The notes: generated by a model from the sequence alone, not told the origin. 64,000 nt of DNA from Saprospiraceae bacterium (GCA_020627785.1 JAHDGF010000001.1:137056-201055), one strand, 5' to 3'. Shown: positions 18,094 to 28,350, numbered from the stretch's first letter. Numbers and translations: made by a program.

Positions 18094-18986
18094 GAATTCT
18101 GTAAATATTTTTTGGGGGTTACCCCAAATTTATTTTTAAATGAGCTGATAAAGTGACTGGCATTACTGTAGCCTAAATCGTAAGCAACGTCTTGCACCTT
18201 ATATTCTTTAGAATCTAAAAGCGATTTAGCCAAATTCATTTTATGGTCCATTAGATAATTATAGATGGTGGTACCATACATGCTTTTGAATCCTTCTTTT
18301 AATCTAAATTCATTAATCTCTACTTTACTTGCAAGCTCTGCTATGGTTGGTGGCTCTGCCATGTTCTTTATAAGTAAATCCTTTGCTTCTTTGATCTTTC
18401 CGATACTCTCTTGATTAAGGAATGGGCAAGAGGCCACATTCTGAGCAGATTGGTTTGAAAAGTAAAGACTTAACAATTCTAAGGTTTTAGCATATTTAAA
18501 TACCTTATTCAGATTATCTGGCATTCTGGAGTTCTGAATCTGATTAATTGCCAATTCCATTTCAATGCTTAAATCATCTTGTCGGTAAAACTTGCGATTG
18601 ATGTTTTCATTCTTTAGAAAATCAATGCCTTGATTTTTATCCAAGAAGAGGTCGTGAATTTTTTCTAACGAACAGTAGATCAACAATAATTGTGAATTCT
18701 CACTGCAATGCAATCTCGGTTCTAATGCTTTATCTGGATTGTAGAAAAAGAAACACTCCTTATCCTTGAGTGTTATCTGATATGAGCTTTCAGGAAAACT
18801 GAAATTGAGTTTGCCTTGAATACAGAAGTAGTATTGAACAACCTTTGGATTTATCTTTAGCGATAGTTTTCCTTCTTCAGAATCTTTAAATTCAATGATT
18901 TGCAGCTCTTTATCAAGCTTTTGGTTGTTCCACTTGCTTTCTCCGTTATTTAATGACGGGTTTTTATGTATATCAATAAGCTTCAT
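18090..18986 (-). CDS. AraC family transcriptional regulator
   Basis: The 298-residue protein has a cupin-like N-terminal sensing region and a C-terminal AraC DNA-binding domain of about 100 residues with two helix-turn-helix units (TIAELASKVEINEFRLKEG and VQDVAYDLGYSNASHFISSF) and the closing FGVTPKKYLQ. The C-terminal half resembles PchR-type regulators that sense siderophore or haem status. It overlaps the TonB receptor gene by four bases (ATGA), so regulator and transporter are made together and probably autoregulated, a direct hint that it controls this locus. Confidence 0.88.
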   Translation of the reverse strand: MKLIDIHKNPSLNNGESKWNNQKLDKELQIIEFKDSEEGKLSLKINPKVVQYYFCIQGKLNFSFPESSYQITLKDKECFFFYNPDKALEPRLHCSENSQLLLIYCSLEKIHDLFLDKNQGIDFLKNENINRKFYRQDDLSIEMELAINQIQNSRMPDNLNKVFKYAKTLELLSLYFSNQSAQNVASCPFLNQESIGKIKEAKDLLIKNMAEPPTIAELASKVEINEFRLKEGFKSMYGTTIYNYLMDHKMNLAKSLLDSKEYKVQDVAYDLGYSNASHFISSFKNKFGVTPKKYLQNS

Positions 18987-19058
18987 TGTAAATCTTATAG
19001 GATGTAAAACTAATAAAACATTGATTTTGTTGAGGTAGGCCAGTTATATTTATTTTAA

Positions 19059-19073
19059 TTAGATTAAATCTAA
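19059..19073. promoter_or_regulatory. Palindrome between the AraC gene and the HmuY-like gene
   Basis: TTAGATT and AATCTAA flank a single A in the 201-base divergent gap, a plausible operator for the AraC regulator or an iron-responsive factor. It is AT-only in large part, so chance is possible. Confidence 0.35.
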
Positions 19074-19187
19074 ATAATAAGCTACTTGCGGATTGTGGTA
19101 CTTTTGCTTCTTTAAGGGGTATTTTTCTATCTCAATTGCTTTTACATTTGTAGCATTATTTAAAGAATTTACACTAAACGATATATA

Positions 19188-20441
19188 ATGAAGTTTTCCG
19201 TTACTTTTATTTTTAGTCTATGTTTCAGCCTTGTATTATCAGGTCAGTTTGTTCAAGCTGAATTGGGTGCTGACTATGTTAATCAACACTTCTACAATCT
19301 TGAAACTCAAGAAAGTACCATTATTGATTCTGAATCTTGGGATTTAGCTTTTACTGCTTATGGTTTTCAAGATGCAGGAGTATCTATAAATGAAGCAGCA
19401 GGACTACAAGGAACAGCTTTGGAGTTGTATTTGGCTGAAGGAATGGATTTTGACCAGGACATAGCTGAAGAAAATCTTGAAGAAATAATTTATAACGGAG
19501 ATCAAAGTTGGGATGCAGGTGCATTTAATAATCTTGCGAACCCGATGAATCCATTTGATTATGGTTGGGGGACTTATAATCCAGGGACTATGAGTGTAGA
19601 TGGAACGCAAGTATTTGTTATAAAATTAAGAGATGGTAGCTACAAAAAATTCATGATAGAATCATTAGTTGTTTCTACCTATAATTTAAGGTATGCTGAT
19701 CTTGATGGAAGCAATGAGCAGACCGCCTCTTTTGATAAGATGATGTTCCCTAATGATGATGTTGTATTCTTTTCTTTTGATACGAATGGAATTGTCTCTT
19801 TAGTTGATCATAGCTGGGATTTACTCTTTACAAGATATGCCTCACCTGTTCCGGATGTTGATGGAACACTCGTTGATTATATTATTTCTGGTGTACTGCT
19901 TGCTCCGGGAATTGAGGCTGCAGAACTAAGAGATGTTGAACCTACAACTGTAGAATTAGCTGACTATGAAGATGCTTTTACTAGCCAAATAGATTTGATT
20001 GGTTATGATTGGAAAGAATTTGATATGGCAGAATTCACTTGGAAGGTTTTTGAGAATCTTAGTTATTTTGTAAAGACCAAAAGCGGTGATGTATATCATT
20101 TGATCTTTATTGATTTTGAGGGGTCGTCTACTGGTATCATCACCTTTATGCAGACAACGGTAGGTTCTACTTCTACTGAAGATTTTACTACAACTCATGA
20201 CCTTAGCCTTTTCCCTAACCCTAATAATGGTGTTTTTCAATTAGATCTCGGTGATTCTTTTGAAGCTGGTTTTAATAGCCTTGAGATTTACAATAATATA
20301 GGTCAACGTTTGTTTGTTTCCGATGCCTCAAATGTGGCTTCACCTATTTTCACTGTTAATTCTGATTTAGAAGCTGGTAATTACATGCTTGTATTATCTG
20401 GAGATGCTGGAAATATTGTACAACGATTTATTGTAAAGTAG
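19188..20441 (+). CDS. HmuY-like secreted protein with T9SS sorting domain
   Basis: 417 residues with a signal peptide (FSLVLSGQ) and a C-terminal type IX sorting domain (LSLFPNPNNGVFQLDLG, then YNNIGQRLF and the final NIVQRFIVK). The region between has two SWDLAF/SWDLLF elements with Trp at about 51 and 210, each followed by FTAY or FTRY, and QVFVIKLRDGSYKKFMI, the pattern of HmuY haem-binding proteins. Haem ligands cannot be named from sequence. It is divergent from the AraC/TonB receptor unit. Expected role: cell-surface or released haem capture for the receptor. The HmuY match is by pattern, so moderate. Confidence 0.65.
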   Translation: MKFSVTFIFSLCFSLVLSGQFVQAELGADYVNQHFYNLETQESTIIDSESWDLAFTAYGFQDAGVSINEAAGLQGTALELYLAEGMDFDQDIAEENLEEIIYNGDQSWDAGAFNNLANPMNPFDYGWGTYNPGTMSVDGTQVFVIKLRDGSYKKFMIESLVVSTYNLRYADLDGSNEQTASFDKMMFPNDDVVFFSFDTNGIVSLVDHSWDLLFTRYASPVPDVDGTLVDYIISGVLLAPGIEAAELRDVEPTTVELADYEDAFTSQIDLIGYDWKEFDMAEFTWKVFENLSYFVKTKSGDVYHLIFIDFEGSSTGIITFMQTTVGSTSTEDFTTTHDLSLFPNPNNGVFQLDLGDSFEAGFNSLEIYNNIGQRLFVSDASNVASPIFTVNSDLEAGNYMLVLSGDAGNIVQRFIVK

Positions 20442-20462
20442 ACAGACTGGTTACAAAAGGGC

Positions 20463-20487
20463 TTGTCGATTAATTTGTCTATCTTTG
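20463..20487 (+). promoter_or_regulatory. Candidate SOS-like operator and -7 box of dinB
   Basis: TTGTCGATTAATTTGTC at 20463-20479 matches 14 of 17 bases of a site in front of the dnaE-like gene at 33518-33534. A TATCTTTG -7-like box follows directly at 20480-20487. The coincidence of site and promoter box suggests a repressor-binding site. Confidence 0.5.
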
Positions 20488-20511
20488 ACGACATATCGAC
20501 TAAGCGCTAAC

Positions 20512-21657
20512 ATGTACGATCGTGCCATATTACATTTGGATTTGGACTCATTCTTTGTGTCCGTTGAATGTCTAAAGAATAGTGATTTTCTAGGTAAACC
20601 TTTATTAATTGGCGGAACGAGTGCCAGAGGGGTTGTTGCTTCCTGCAGTTACGAAGCTCGTCGATTTGGAATACATTCTGCCATGCCTATGAAAATGGCG
20701 CTGAGGTTATGCCCTCAAGCTACCGTTATTAAGGGCGATATGGATAGTTATTCTAAGTACTCTAAGCTAGTCACGGAAATCATTGCAGAAGACGCTCCTA
20801 TTTACGAGAAGGCCTCCATTGATGAATTCTACTTGGATCTTTCAGGAATGGATCAATACTTTGGCTGCTTTAAGTGGTCTAAAGATTTGCGACAGCGGGT
20901 CATCAAAGAATCTGGACTTCCTATTTCCTTTGGCCTCTCCATTAATAAGTTGGTTTCTAAAGTAGGGACCGGTGAGTCTAAACCCAATGGTACACACCAA
21001 GTACCGAATGGTGAAGAAAAGATTTTCCTCTCTCCATTATCTGTGCGCAAGATTCCTGGAATAGGTAAGGAAACATATAAGAAGCTCAGCTTCATGGGTG
21101 TCCGAAAGATTAAAACCCTAGGCGAGATTCCGATTAAATTACTTGAGCGTGAATTTGGGAAGCATGGACGCAAGCTCTGGGAAAAGGCCAATGCCATCGA
21201 TGATTCTCCCGTCGTTGCCTACCACGAGCAAAAATCCATGTCTAAAGAACGGACCTTCAAAGAAGACACCCTGAATCTAGCCCATATCCGAGACATGCTG
21301 ATAAAAATGGTGGATGATCTTGCCTTCGACTTAAGGGAAGATGAGAAACTCACCTCTACCATTACCGTAAAGATACGCTATGCAGATTTTAATACTTATA
21401 CCAAACAAAGACGCATCGCCTACACGGCCAACGATCAAGTACTCATTAATCAGGTGACAGAAATTTTTGACCAACTCTATGATCGCCGGCAATTGATTCG
21501 ATTGATCGGTGTCAAGTTTAGTGGCCTTGTGCAAGGTAACTATCAGATAAGCTTATTCGATGATACAGAAAAAGCCATCCGATTAATGGAAGAACGCGAC
21601 TGGATAAAACGGAGGTTTGGTCACGATAAAATTGTACGTGCAAATACCTTGAAGTGA
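20512..21657 (+). CDS. dinB: DNA polymerase IV (Y-family translesion polymerase)
   Basis: Error-prone polymerase that bypasses damaged template bases. From ATG 20512 the protein is 381 residues and starts MYDRAILHLDLDSFFVSVE with the first catalytic Asp. YSKYSKL, the catalytic pair in EKASIDEFYLDLS, the SINKLVSKVGTGESKP fingers and the KIPGIGKETYKKL helix-hairpin-helix are present. A beta-clamp binding motif QISLF lies near the C-terminus. A TTG at 20485 would extend the frame, but it lies inside the -7 box. The gene looks richer in GC than most of its neighbours (29 of 60 bases at 21121-21180). Confidence 0.93.
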   Translation: MYDRAILHLDLDSFFVSVECLKNSDFLGKPLLIGGTSARGVVASCSYEARRFGIHSAMPMKMALRLCPQATVIKGDMDSYSKYSKLVTEIIAEDAPIYEKASIDEFYLDLSGMDQYFGCFKWSKDLRQRVIKESGLPISFGLSINKLVSKVGTGESKPNGTHQVPNGEEKIFLSPLSVRKIPGIGKETYKKLSFMGVRKIKTLGEIPIKLLEREFGKHGRKLWEKANAIDDSPVVAYHEQKSMSKERTFKEDTLNLAHIRDMLIKMVDDLAFDLREDEKLTSTITVKIRYADFNTYTKQRRIAYTANDQVLINQVTEIFDQLYDRRQLIRLIGVKFSGLVQGNYQISLFDDTEKAIRLMEERDWIKRRFGHDKIVRANTLK

Positions 21658-21750
21658 GATTGGTGTGATTTAAATCGTGTTGCAGAACAATTCATAACAA
21701 ACCCTACATCTGTGCACGAACCACAAGAAATTAAAGATAAAATGATCGGT

Positions 21751-21787
21751 AAAAAAGAAACCAGCTGCTCAGATGAACAGCTGGTTT
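21751..21787 (-). terminator. Terminator of the Oar-like receptor gene
   Basis: AAACCAGCTG and CAGCTGGTTT form a 10-bp stem with a 10-base loop; on the minus strand CTTTTTTACC follows. It ends transcription from the receptor at 21839-25063. Confidence 0.8.
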
Positions 21788-21838
21788 GTATCGGTTTAAT
21801 CGAATGTGAATTAAATTCCTTTAAAACACATCTATGTT

Positions 21839-24800
21839 TTAGTCTAAGATATATCTAAGCCCAATTTGCATTTGCCATCTTGAACTCTGAATACCAGCAT
21901 CATCAATAGATCTGAATGGTCCATTATCTTCAGTGAATCGACTTGGGTTTACAGTAAACGTTGGATTATTTGTTCCATCTTCAAATCCTTCAAAATCCAC
22001 TAATTCAAAGTTTCCAAAACTTCCAATAAAATATCTTCTTCCCCAATTCTTATTAATGAAATTTGAGAAATTAAAGATATCAACAGAAGCCTGAAATCTG
22101 TGTCTCTTATTTCCTGCAGTAATTCCGAAGTCTTGAAGAACTTTTAAATCCATTACATGCGTCCAAGGTCTTCTATTAGAATTTCTTTCTGCATAACCAC
22201 CTCTATTTTCACTTAAGTAAGGATCATTTGAAATGAAGGCATCAAGAGCAGTCCATTGTTCAGCTGCTGTAAGATCATCAGTATCTACTAAAATGATGTC
22301 ATCTGAAGTTGCAGGAATATAAACCAATGCTCTTTCTCTAGAATCTTCACTTGTTAAATTTCCGTTGTCATTGTAAATGTAGCTATATGGATTACCTTCC
22401 GCACTTTCGTGGAAAAGAGTAATGGTTGTACCTAAATTACCATTGGCATATTTAAACGCTTTTGATAATGCTACAATGAATCTTGATCCCGCAGAAAAAT
22501 CTGATCTTGAAAGTGGTTGATCAAAGTTTCTTCCTCCTACTGAATGAAGACCTCTCCATTGAGATGAGTTCTGAGAACTAGTACCATCAAAAACAGAGAA
22601 TGAATCACCATAAGAGTAAGCAATACTTGTGAACATTCCGCTAGGTAATTGACCAATTAAATTAGCACTTGCGTTGTATGCATAACCTTCCGTAGTATTG
22701 TACCCTAAAAGAATTCTACCGTAAGTAGGATCTACTTCATCTCTTCTGTCATAAATAGGTCTGTCATCCGGAGTTCCTGTTAAATTACCTACCGATTGTT
22801 TTAAGTTTAGGTTTTGATAGGCAACATTCTGTATCGTTTTATTAAACAATCCGTCTAGCTGCAAAGTCCAGTTATCATTTAATTTATGATCTAAAGCAAG
22901 ATTGAACTTTAAGAACTGAGGTAATTTAAAATCTTCAGCAAAAAGGTCAATAGAACCTGATGGACTTACATTATTTAAATCGATTTCTCCAGGGATTTGA
23001 CCCTGAGGATCTGGGTTGAAAGGTAAATCGCCAAAGGCTAGATTTGATCCAACATTTAACCCATAATTATTGTAAGCTCCTCCTACCCATACAAGTGGAG
23101 TTCTACTTGTGAATAGTCCCAATCCACCTCTTAATTGCGTTTTATTATTTCCGCCGATATTTAAATTAAATCCAACTCTTGGAGAGAACTGCAGTCTTGA
23201 CTGAATAAATTGTCCTGCTTGAGCTCCTCTTAAATCGTATCCCTCTTGCTCCAATAATGGAATAGTGTTGGTGTTGAATTCATCATTTCCAGGAGTATCT
23301 CCATAAAATGGTAAATCTAATCTAAGACCACCCGTCAATTTGAAATTGTTGCTTACTTGAATTTCATCTTGGAAATATAGTCCCACTTGGCCTGCATTGA
23401 ATGATGCAACTGCTTGAGATTCATCTCCTGAAATATTATCAACCAATGAGAAATTTCTGATGAAGAAACTTGAATTACCATCGTCTAAGAATGTCTGTAA
23501 ATCATCAAATTCATACGAACCGTAATTGAAGGCAATGAACAAGTTGTCAATGCTGTAAAATTCGTTATGTGTCCCAATTGTGAATGTGTGCTTTCCTTTG
23601 TAAAGTTGAAAGTTATTGGTAATCGTTAGTACATCCTGGTTTAAAAGATTGGCTGTTGAAAATCGCTCAGAACCAAAATTAATTTCTCCTGATCCATCCT
23701 CAATAGAAACGTATGGGAAATCAGAACCATTAGGATCTCTATCATCTCTAACTGCCGTATATCCAATCACTAAATTATTACTCATTCCATTATCGAATAA
23801 TGAGTTTAATTCAGCGGATACAGTCGTCGTCTTTGAATCAAATAATTCGCTAGAATTCAAGAAGTTAATAGAGTTAAAATCAGACTGAACACCTTCAAGA
23901 TTATTGGCGTGTACATGTGATAATTTCAATGCAAGCTTATTCTTCTGATCTATATTGTAATCTAACTTAACATTATACTTTTCCGAATCTAAGAATCTTC
24001 TGTTGTTAGTATATGTACCAGGATCGTATCCGTACCCCTCTAATTTAGAAACTAACTCACCTAATCTAGCTTCGTCCGAGTCTCCAATGTAATCTATAAA
24101 GTCAAATGGAAGAGGAGTTTCATCTCTTTGAATTTCTGCATTAACAAAGAAGAATAGTTTGTTTTCAATCAATGGTCCTCCCAATCTGAATCCCGTAGTC
24201 TGTGCAGTAAAATCATCAAGCTGTACTCTTTCCTGATCTTCATTGTCTGTTGGAGTTTTTCCAGCTAGTGATTGATTTCTGAAATATGTATATACAGATC
24301 CTTCAAGATTGTTATTTCCTGATCTAGTAATTGCATTAATCGCAGCACCTCCGAATCCTCCTTGTCTAACATCAAATGGTGCTAGGTTTACTTGAAATTC
24401 TTCTATGGCATCTACTGAAATTGGTGAAACACCAGTCTGCCCACCATTTGTTCCTGAACCAGCAAGTCCGAATACATCATTACTGACTGCTCCATCAATG
24501 TAAATTGAATTGTATCGATTGTTCTGACCTGCAAATGAAAGCTCAAATCCATCACTTCCTTCAGAGGTTCTACTCTGAGGCGTTAAACGCGTAAAATCAC
24601 CAATCGATCTTGATACGGTTGGTAGTGCACTAATTTGTTCTTCTCCAATGACTGTTTCCGCCCCTGTTTTAGTACCATCAAACAGCCCTCCTGCTGTAAT
24701 AACGATTTCATCTAGACCAATGGATTGTGAACCTAAAGAAGTATTGAGTTGGAGATTCTGACCTAAAGTAAGATAAATACCCTCTTGTGTATAGGTTTCA

Positions 24801-25063
24801 AAACCTACATAGGATACCTCTACCTTGTAAGGACCACCAACACGCATACCAATAACCCTGTAATATCCATCTAAATCTGTTGCTGCTCCATAAACCGTAC
24901 CTGACGGAGTGTGCGTAACAATAACGTCAGATGCAATTAGTGGTTCTTTAGTATCAGCATCAATAATTCTTCCACTCATGGAAGATGTAGTAGAACCTTG
25001 CGACCATAAGCTGGACCCAAATCCTACCAATAGAAAAAGAAATACTAGTTTTTTCATACCCAA
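21839..25063 (-). CDS. TonB-dependent receptor, Oar-like, with carboxypeptidase-regulatory domain
   Basis: 1074 residues. A signal peptide (GFGSSLWSQ) is followed by a carboxypeptidase D regulatory-like beta-sandwich (SGRIIDADTKEPLIASDVIV to VSYVGFETYT, about residues 30-105), a plug (DEIVITAGG, FAGQNNRYNSIYIDGAVSND, AAINAITRSG) and a long barrel. The architecture and the sequence ITRSGNNNLEGSVYTYFRNQ match Oar-type receptors, common in Bacteroidota and Myxococcota, with one known to export rather than import in Myxococcus. There is no SusD-like partner next to it, so it is not a glycan Sus pair. Ligand unknown. A TAGTTTTG -7-like box is at 25096-25103 on the minus strand. Confidence 0.9.
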   Translation of the reverse strand: MGMKKLVFLFLLVGFGSSLWSQGSTTSSMSGRIIDADTKEPLIASDVIVTHTPSGTVYGAATDLDGYYRVIGMRVGGPYKVEVSYVGFETYTQEGIYLTLGQNLQLNTSLGSQSIGLDEIVITAGGLFDGTKTGAETVIGEEQISALPTVSRSIGDFTRLTPQSRTSEGSDGFELSFAGQNNRYNSIYIDGAVSNDVFGLAGSGTNGGQTGVSPISVDAIEEFQVNLAPFDVRQGGFGGAAINAITRSGNNNLEGSVYTYFRNQSLAGKTPTDNEDQERVQLDDFTAQTTGFRLGGPLIENKLFFFVNAEIQRDETPLPFDFIDYIGDSDEARLGELVSKLEGYGYDPGTYTNNRRFLDSEKYNVKLDYNIDQKNKLALKLSHVHANNLEGVQSDFNSINFLNSSELFDSKTTTVSAELNSLFDNGMSNNLVIGYTAVRDDRDPNGSDFPYVSIEDGSGEINFGSERFSTANLLNQDVLTITNNFQLYKGKHTFTIGTHNEFYSIDNLFIAFNYGSYEFDDLQTFLDDGNSSFFIRNFSLVDNISGDESQAVASFNAGQVGLYFQDEIQVSNNFKLTGGLRLDLPFYGDTPGNDEFNTNTIPLLEQEGYDLRGAQAGQFIQSRLQFSPRVGFNLNIGGNNKTQLRGGLGLFTSRTPLVWVGGAYNNYGLNVGSNLAFGDLPFNPDPQGQIPGEIDLNNVSPSGSIDLFAEDFKLPQFLKFNLALDHKLNDNWTLQLDGLFNKTIQNVAYQNLNLKQSVGNLTGTPDDRPIYDRRDEVDPTYGRILLGYNTTEGYAYNASANLIGQLPSGMFTSIAYSYGDSFSVFDGTSSQNSSQWRGLHSVGGRNFDQPLSRSDFSAGSRFIVALSKAFKYANGNLGTTITLFHESAEGNPYSYIYNDNGNLTSEDSRERALVYIPATSDDIILVDTDDLTAAEQWTALDAFISNDPYLSENRGGYAERNSNRRPWTHVMDLKVLQDFGITAGNKRHRFQASVDIFNFSNFINKNWGRRYFIGSFGNFELVDFEGFEDGTNNPTFTVNPSRFTEDNGPFRSIDDAGIQSSRWQMQIGLRYILD

Positions 25064-25186
25064 TTTGAAGTTAGTTTGTTTACAAATATTGAGGGCAAAA
25101 CTAATATTTAATAAATCATATATATCCTACACATATATAAAAAAGCCAATAAGTTGAAAACTTGTGGATAACTATAAATTGAGCAT

Positions 25187-25220
25187 AAAAAAAAGGGGCT
25201 CAAATCTCTTTGAACCCCTT
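25187..25220 (-). terminator. Terminator of the T9SS-protein gene
   Basis: AAGGGG and CCCCTT with adjoining TTCAAA/TTTGA form a stem on the minus strand, with one mismatch, followed by a run of T. It is 27 bases past the stop codon at 25247. Confidence 0.8.
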
Positions 25221-25246
25221 GGTTTATTGTTAAGCTAATTTTTCGA

Positions 25247-25921
25247 TTAGTTCTTATTCAATCTAACTACAGATAATACGTTATCCTCAGTATCAAGAAG
25301 TCTAACTAAATATATGCCTTTTTGAAGCTGGCTTACATCATGGGACTTTCCTGCAAAATGAGTAGCAGTATTGATTCTTTTACCCACAATGTTAAAGAAA
25401 GCAACCTTAGCCACTTGATCATCATTGGAAATCTGAAATAAATCAGAGGTTGGGTTTGGATAAATATTTACTTGATGGCTATCAAGGTCATCCACTGAAG
25501 AAACACCATCAATGGTAATTTCAATTGGGATTTCTCTAATAACAGCACCAGCCATATCTAGTATATTCATACTTACAGTTCCAACAGCAGCTGTTCCATG
25601 AGGTCTTACGGTTAATTTGTAAGCCCATGACTCATCAGCACTAAATACATTAGGATTAGCAGCAGGACAATCTTCTCTTCCCCATAAGTAACAATTGTTT
25701 TTGTCACAAATTTGGAATTCCCACTCAGCAGGTACTTCTTCCCTATCTAAAATCCATAGAGTTGAGGCTTCTGCTCCACTTGCATTGATTACATCGTAAT
25801 CAGTATAAACTGATTCGTCTTGATCCGTTCCTGTAATTTTTACTTCTTCGGGGCTAAAGTCAAACTGACCTGTAGCTGTGAAAGTAGCTCCGAGAAATAA
25901 TAATAGTATAATGTGCTTCAT
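25247..25921 (-). CDS. Secreted protein with T9SS type A sorting domain
   Basis: I place the start at the ATG at 25921 because MKHIILLLFLGATFTATGQF is a proper signal peptide; the frame is open to 26014 but that extra N-terminus is hydrophobic-poor and would bury the signal. The 224-residue protein has a central beta-rich region with CDKNNCYLWGREDCP, two Cys pairs that could form disulfides, and a C-terminal T9SS domain (VNIYPNPTSDLFQIS, FFNIVGKRI, KGIYLVRLLD). No catalytic motif is visible. It is probably a small surface or secreted protein of unknown role, in line with sodB on the same strand. Confidence 0.75.
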   Translation of the reverse strand: MKHIILLLFLGATFTATGQFDFSPEEVKITGTDQDESVYTDYDVINASGAEASTLWILDREEVPAEWEFQICDKNNCYLWGREDCPAANPNVFSADESWAYKLTVRPHGTAAVGTVSMNILDMAGAVIREIPIEITIDGVSSVDDLDSHQVNIYPNPTSDLFQISNDDQVAKVAFFNIVGKRINTATHFAGKSHDVSQLQKGIYLVRLLDTEDNVLSVVRLNKN

Positions 25922-26048
25922 CTGCAATTGTAGTTTCCGTAAAATTAATAATAATTTCTGTAATACTTTTACTAATAAATCGTTAAACGAGGCATTTCGT
26001 TGCAAAACATCCACTTAAATTGTAGTTAAAGTGACAAATGTCAACAAT

Positions 26049-26657
26049 CTACTTACCAGCGTTATAGCGTTTAGTCACCTCTTCCCAATTAATTACATTG
26101 AAAAAAGCCTGCACATAGTCCGGTCTTTTGTTCTGATAATTCAAATAATAAGCGTGTTCCCATACATCTAAGCCTAAAATTGGGACACCTCCGCAGCCAA
26201 CTCCTGGCATTAATGGATTGTCTTGATTAGGTGAAGAGCATACTTCAACCTTTCCTCCAGCATGTACGCATAACCAAGCCCATCCTGATCCAAATCTTGT
26301 TCCGGCCGCTTTCGCAAATTTTTCTTTAAATCCATCATATGAACCACAGGCTTCATCAATGGCTTTGGCAAGGTCCCCTTCTGGTTTTCCTCCTCCATTA
26401 GGAGACATTACAGACCAGAATAAAGAGTGATTGTAAAATCCTCCCCCATTATTTCTTACTGCTCCATTTTCCATATCTAGATTCTTTAGGATATCTACAA
26501 TATCCTTTCCTGCTAAATCTGTACCCTCAATGGCAGCGTTTAATTTTTTTGTATATCCTGCATGGTGCTTACCATGGTGTATTTCCATCGTCCATGCATC
26601 GATGTGCGGCTCTAATTGATGATGTTCGTACGGTAAATCAGGTAGTGTAAAAGCCAT
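26049..26657 (-). CDS. sodB: Superoxide dismutase, Fe/Mn family
   Basis: 202 residues, normal for the family, without signal peptide, so cytosolic. Metal ligands are visible: His27 in EIHHGKHH, the second His in [12 protein letters not shown], and Asp/His in DVWEHAYYL. The GSGWAWLC and NQDNPLMPG segments are standard. Metal preference cannot be decided with confidence by eye. The coding sequence itself carries a TTGCGAAAGCG copy (26308-26318, sense), and a second copy lies just upstream of the start. Confidence 0.95.
   Translation of the reverse strand: MAFTLPDLPYEHHQLEPHIDAWTMEIHHGKHHAGYTKKLNAAIEGTDLAGKDIVDILKNLDMENGAVRNNGGGFYNHSLFWSVMSPNGGGKPEGDLAKAIDEACGSYDGFKEKFAKAAGTRFGSGWAWLCVHAGGKVEVCSSPNQDNPLMPGVGCGGVPILGLDVWEHAYYLNYQNKRPDYVQAFFNVINWEEVTKRYNAGK
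26308..26318 (-). repeat. TTGCGNAAGCG motif copy inside sodB
   Basis: Core TTGCGAAAGCG on the minus strand, sense to sodB, where it encodes part of KFAKAAG. Confidence 0.7.
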
Positions 26658-26686
26658 ATTTTCTTTTTTTTGGTTTAAAATATTTT

Positions 26687-26694
26687 CAAAAGTA
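26687..26694 (-). promoter_or_regulatory. Possible -7 box of sodB
   Basis: TACTTTTG on the minus strand matches TAnnTTTG and is 30 bases upstream of the ATG. No TTG at the proper distance is seen upstream. The TTGCGAAAGCG copy at 26704-26714 falls in the spacer region, where a bound protein could affect transcription. Confidence 0.35.
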
Positions 26695-26703
26695 CTTACA
26701 CAT

Positions 26704-26714
26704 TTGCGAAAGCG
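26704..26714 (+). repeat. TTGCGNAAGCG motif copy upstream of sodB
   Basis: Core TTGCGAAAGCG, preceded by CAT and followed by AAAA. Intergenic, between sodB and the divergent fumC. Confidence 0.7.
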
Positions 26715-26857
26715 AAAACTTGAAATGCTTCAATAGCAATCTTCCCACGAATGAGTACGGTTATTATCTTAACCACAATAAATATAGGAAGTTTTAAAAA
26801 ACCACAGCTTTTCATTCTCTCATAGTATTATCTTCGCACAAAAAATATCATATACCT

Positions 26858-28243
26858 ATGAAAGTTCGAAAGGAAAAAGATTCTATTGGATACATTGATG
26901 TGCCTGCAGAGAAATATTGGGCCGCACAGACCCAAAGGTCAAAACAAAACTTCTTAATCGGTGGTCAGACCATGCCCATTGAAATTATTAGGGCCTATGC
27001 CATTCTGAAAAAGTCAGCAGCAAATACCAATGCGGATCTAGGTGTCTTGATGAAAAAGAAAGCTAAATTGATAGGTAAGGTATGTGATGAAATCGCTCAA
27101 GGCAAATTGGATGATCAGTTTCCACTCGTGGTATGGCAGACTGGTTCTGGGACACAGACCAATATGAACGTCAATGAAGTAATCGCCAATAGAGCACATG
27201 TCTTAAATGGGGGCAAACTTTCAGACACTAAAAAATATATACATCCCAATGATGATGTGAACAAGTCTCAATCTTCCAATGATACTTTTCCGACAGCAAT
27301 GCACATCGCAGCCTATCAAAAATTAATGACCTGCACACTTCCAGGTTTATTGAAACTAAAAAAGGAACTAGATAAAAAAGCCAAGGCATACATGAAGGTG
27401 GTAAAAATCGGCCGCACACACTTCATGGATGCCACTCCTGTTACCCTAGGGAACGACCTTTCAGCTTTTGCTGCGCAATTGGATTTTGGAATCAAAGCCA
27501 TTAAAAATACACTGGCCCATCTCTCTGAATTGGCACTGGGAGGAACTGCCGTAGGAACCGGTTTAAATACCCCTAAAGGTTACGCAAAAAAAGTAGCCAA
27601 AGAAATTGCGAAAGAAACCAAGCTTCCTTTCAAGACGGGAAGCAATAAATTTGAAGGACTTTCAGCTCATGATGCCATTGTAGAATCGCACGGTGCTCTA
27701 AAAACTGTAGCAGTTTCTCTCATGAAAATTGGGAATGATATCAGAATGCTTTCTTCTGGCCCTAGAACTGGAATCGGAGAAATTATCATTCCTGCCAATG
27801 AACCAGGTTCTTCCATTATGCCAGGAAAGGTTAATCCAACACAATCGGAAGCTCTGACCATGGCCATGGCACAGGTCTGTGGAAATGATGTGGCGATCAA
27901 CATCGGAGGAATGAACGGGCAATTTGAATTGAATGTCTTTAAGCCGATGATGATTTATAACTTTTTAATGTCCGCACAATTGATTGGTGATGCAGCAGTA
28001 AGTTTCTGTGACAATTGTGTAAATGGTCTTAAGCCAAATAAAGCAAAAATTAAAGAGAACCTTAATAACTCACTAATGCTTGTAACAGCGTTGAATACGA
28101 AGATCGGTTATGACAAGTCTGCCGAAATTGCTAAGAAAGCCTACAAGGAAGGAAGTACTTTGAAAGAAGCCGCTTTGTCTCTTGGTTATTTGACTGCTAA
28201 AGAGTTTGATGCATGGGTTAGGCCGGAGAAAATGTTAGGATAG
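26858..28243 (+). CDS. fumC: Class II fumarate hydratase
   Basis: Iron-independent fumarase of the citric acid cycle, converting fumarate to malate in the cytosol. 461 residues. Visible motifs: [63 protein letters not shown] and the signature [13 protein letters not shown] that forms the mobile catalytic loop. It differs from aspartase and argininosuccinate lyase relatives by the NDDVN site and overall match to FumC. It stands alone, divergent from sodB by 200 bases. Confidence 0.95.
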   Translation: MKVRKEKDSIGYIDVPAEKYWAAQTQRSKQNFLIGGQTMPIEIIRAYAILKKSAANTNADLGVLMKKKAKLIGKVCDEIAQGKLDDQFPLVVWQTGSGTQTNMNVNEVIANRAHVLNGGKLSDTKKYIHPNDDVNKSQSSNDTFPTAMHIAAYQKLMTCTLPGLLKLKKELDKKAKAYMKVVKIGRTHFMDATPVTLGNDLSAFAAQLDFGIKAIKNTLAHLSELALGGTAVGTGLNTPKGYAKKVAKEIAKETKLPFKTGSNKFEGLSAHDAIVESHGALKTVAVSLMKIGNDIRMLSSGPRTGIGEIIIPANEPGSSIMPGKVNPTQSEALTMAMAQVCGNDVAINIGGMNGQFELNVFKPMMIYNFLMSAQLIGDAAVSFCDNCVNGLKPNKAKIKENLNNSLMLVTALNTKIGYDKSAEIAKKAYKEGSTLKEAALSLGYLTAKEFDAWVRPEKMLG

Positions 28244-28350
28244 GGCGTAACTCCGTTTTGAGAAGTTTCTTTTTCATTGAAATTGAGTACATTAAGTGGT
28301 CTAATGGTTGAGTTTTCTTTTAACTTAAATGACACATTTAATTTCAGAGC

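Noticed and set aside
25922-26014. Upstream extension of the T9SS protein gene
   Set aside because: The added residues would precede a complete signal peptide.
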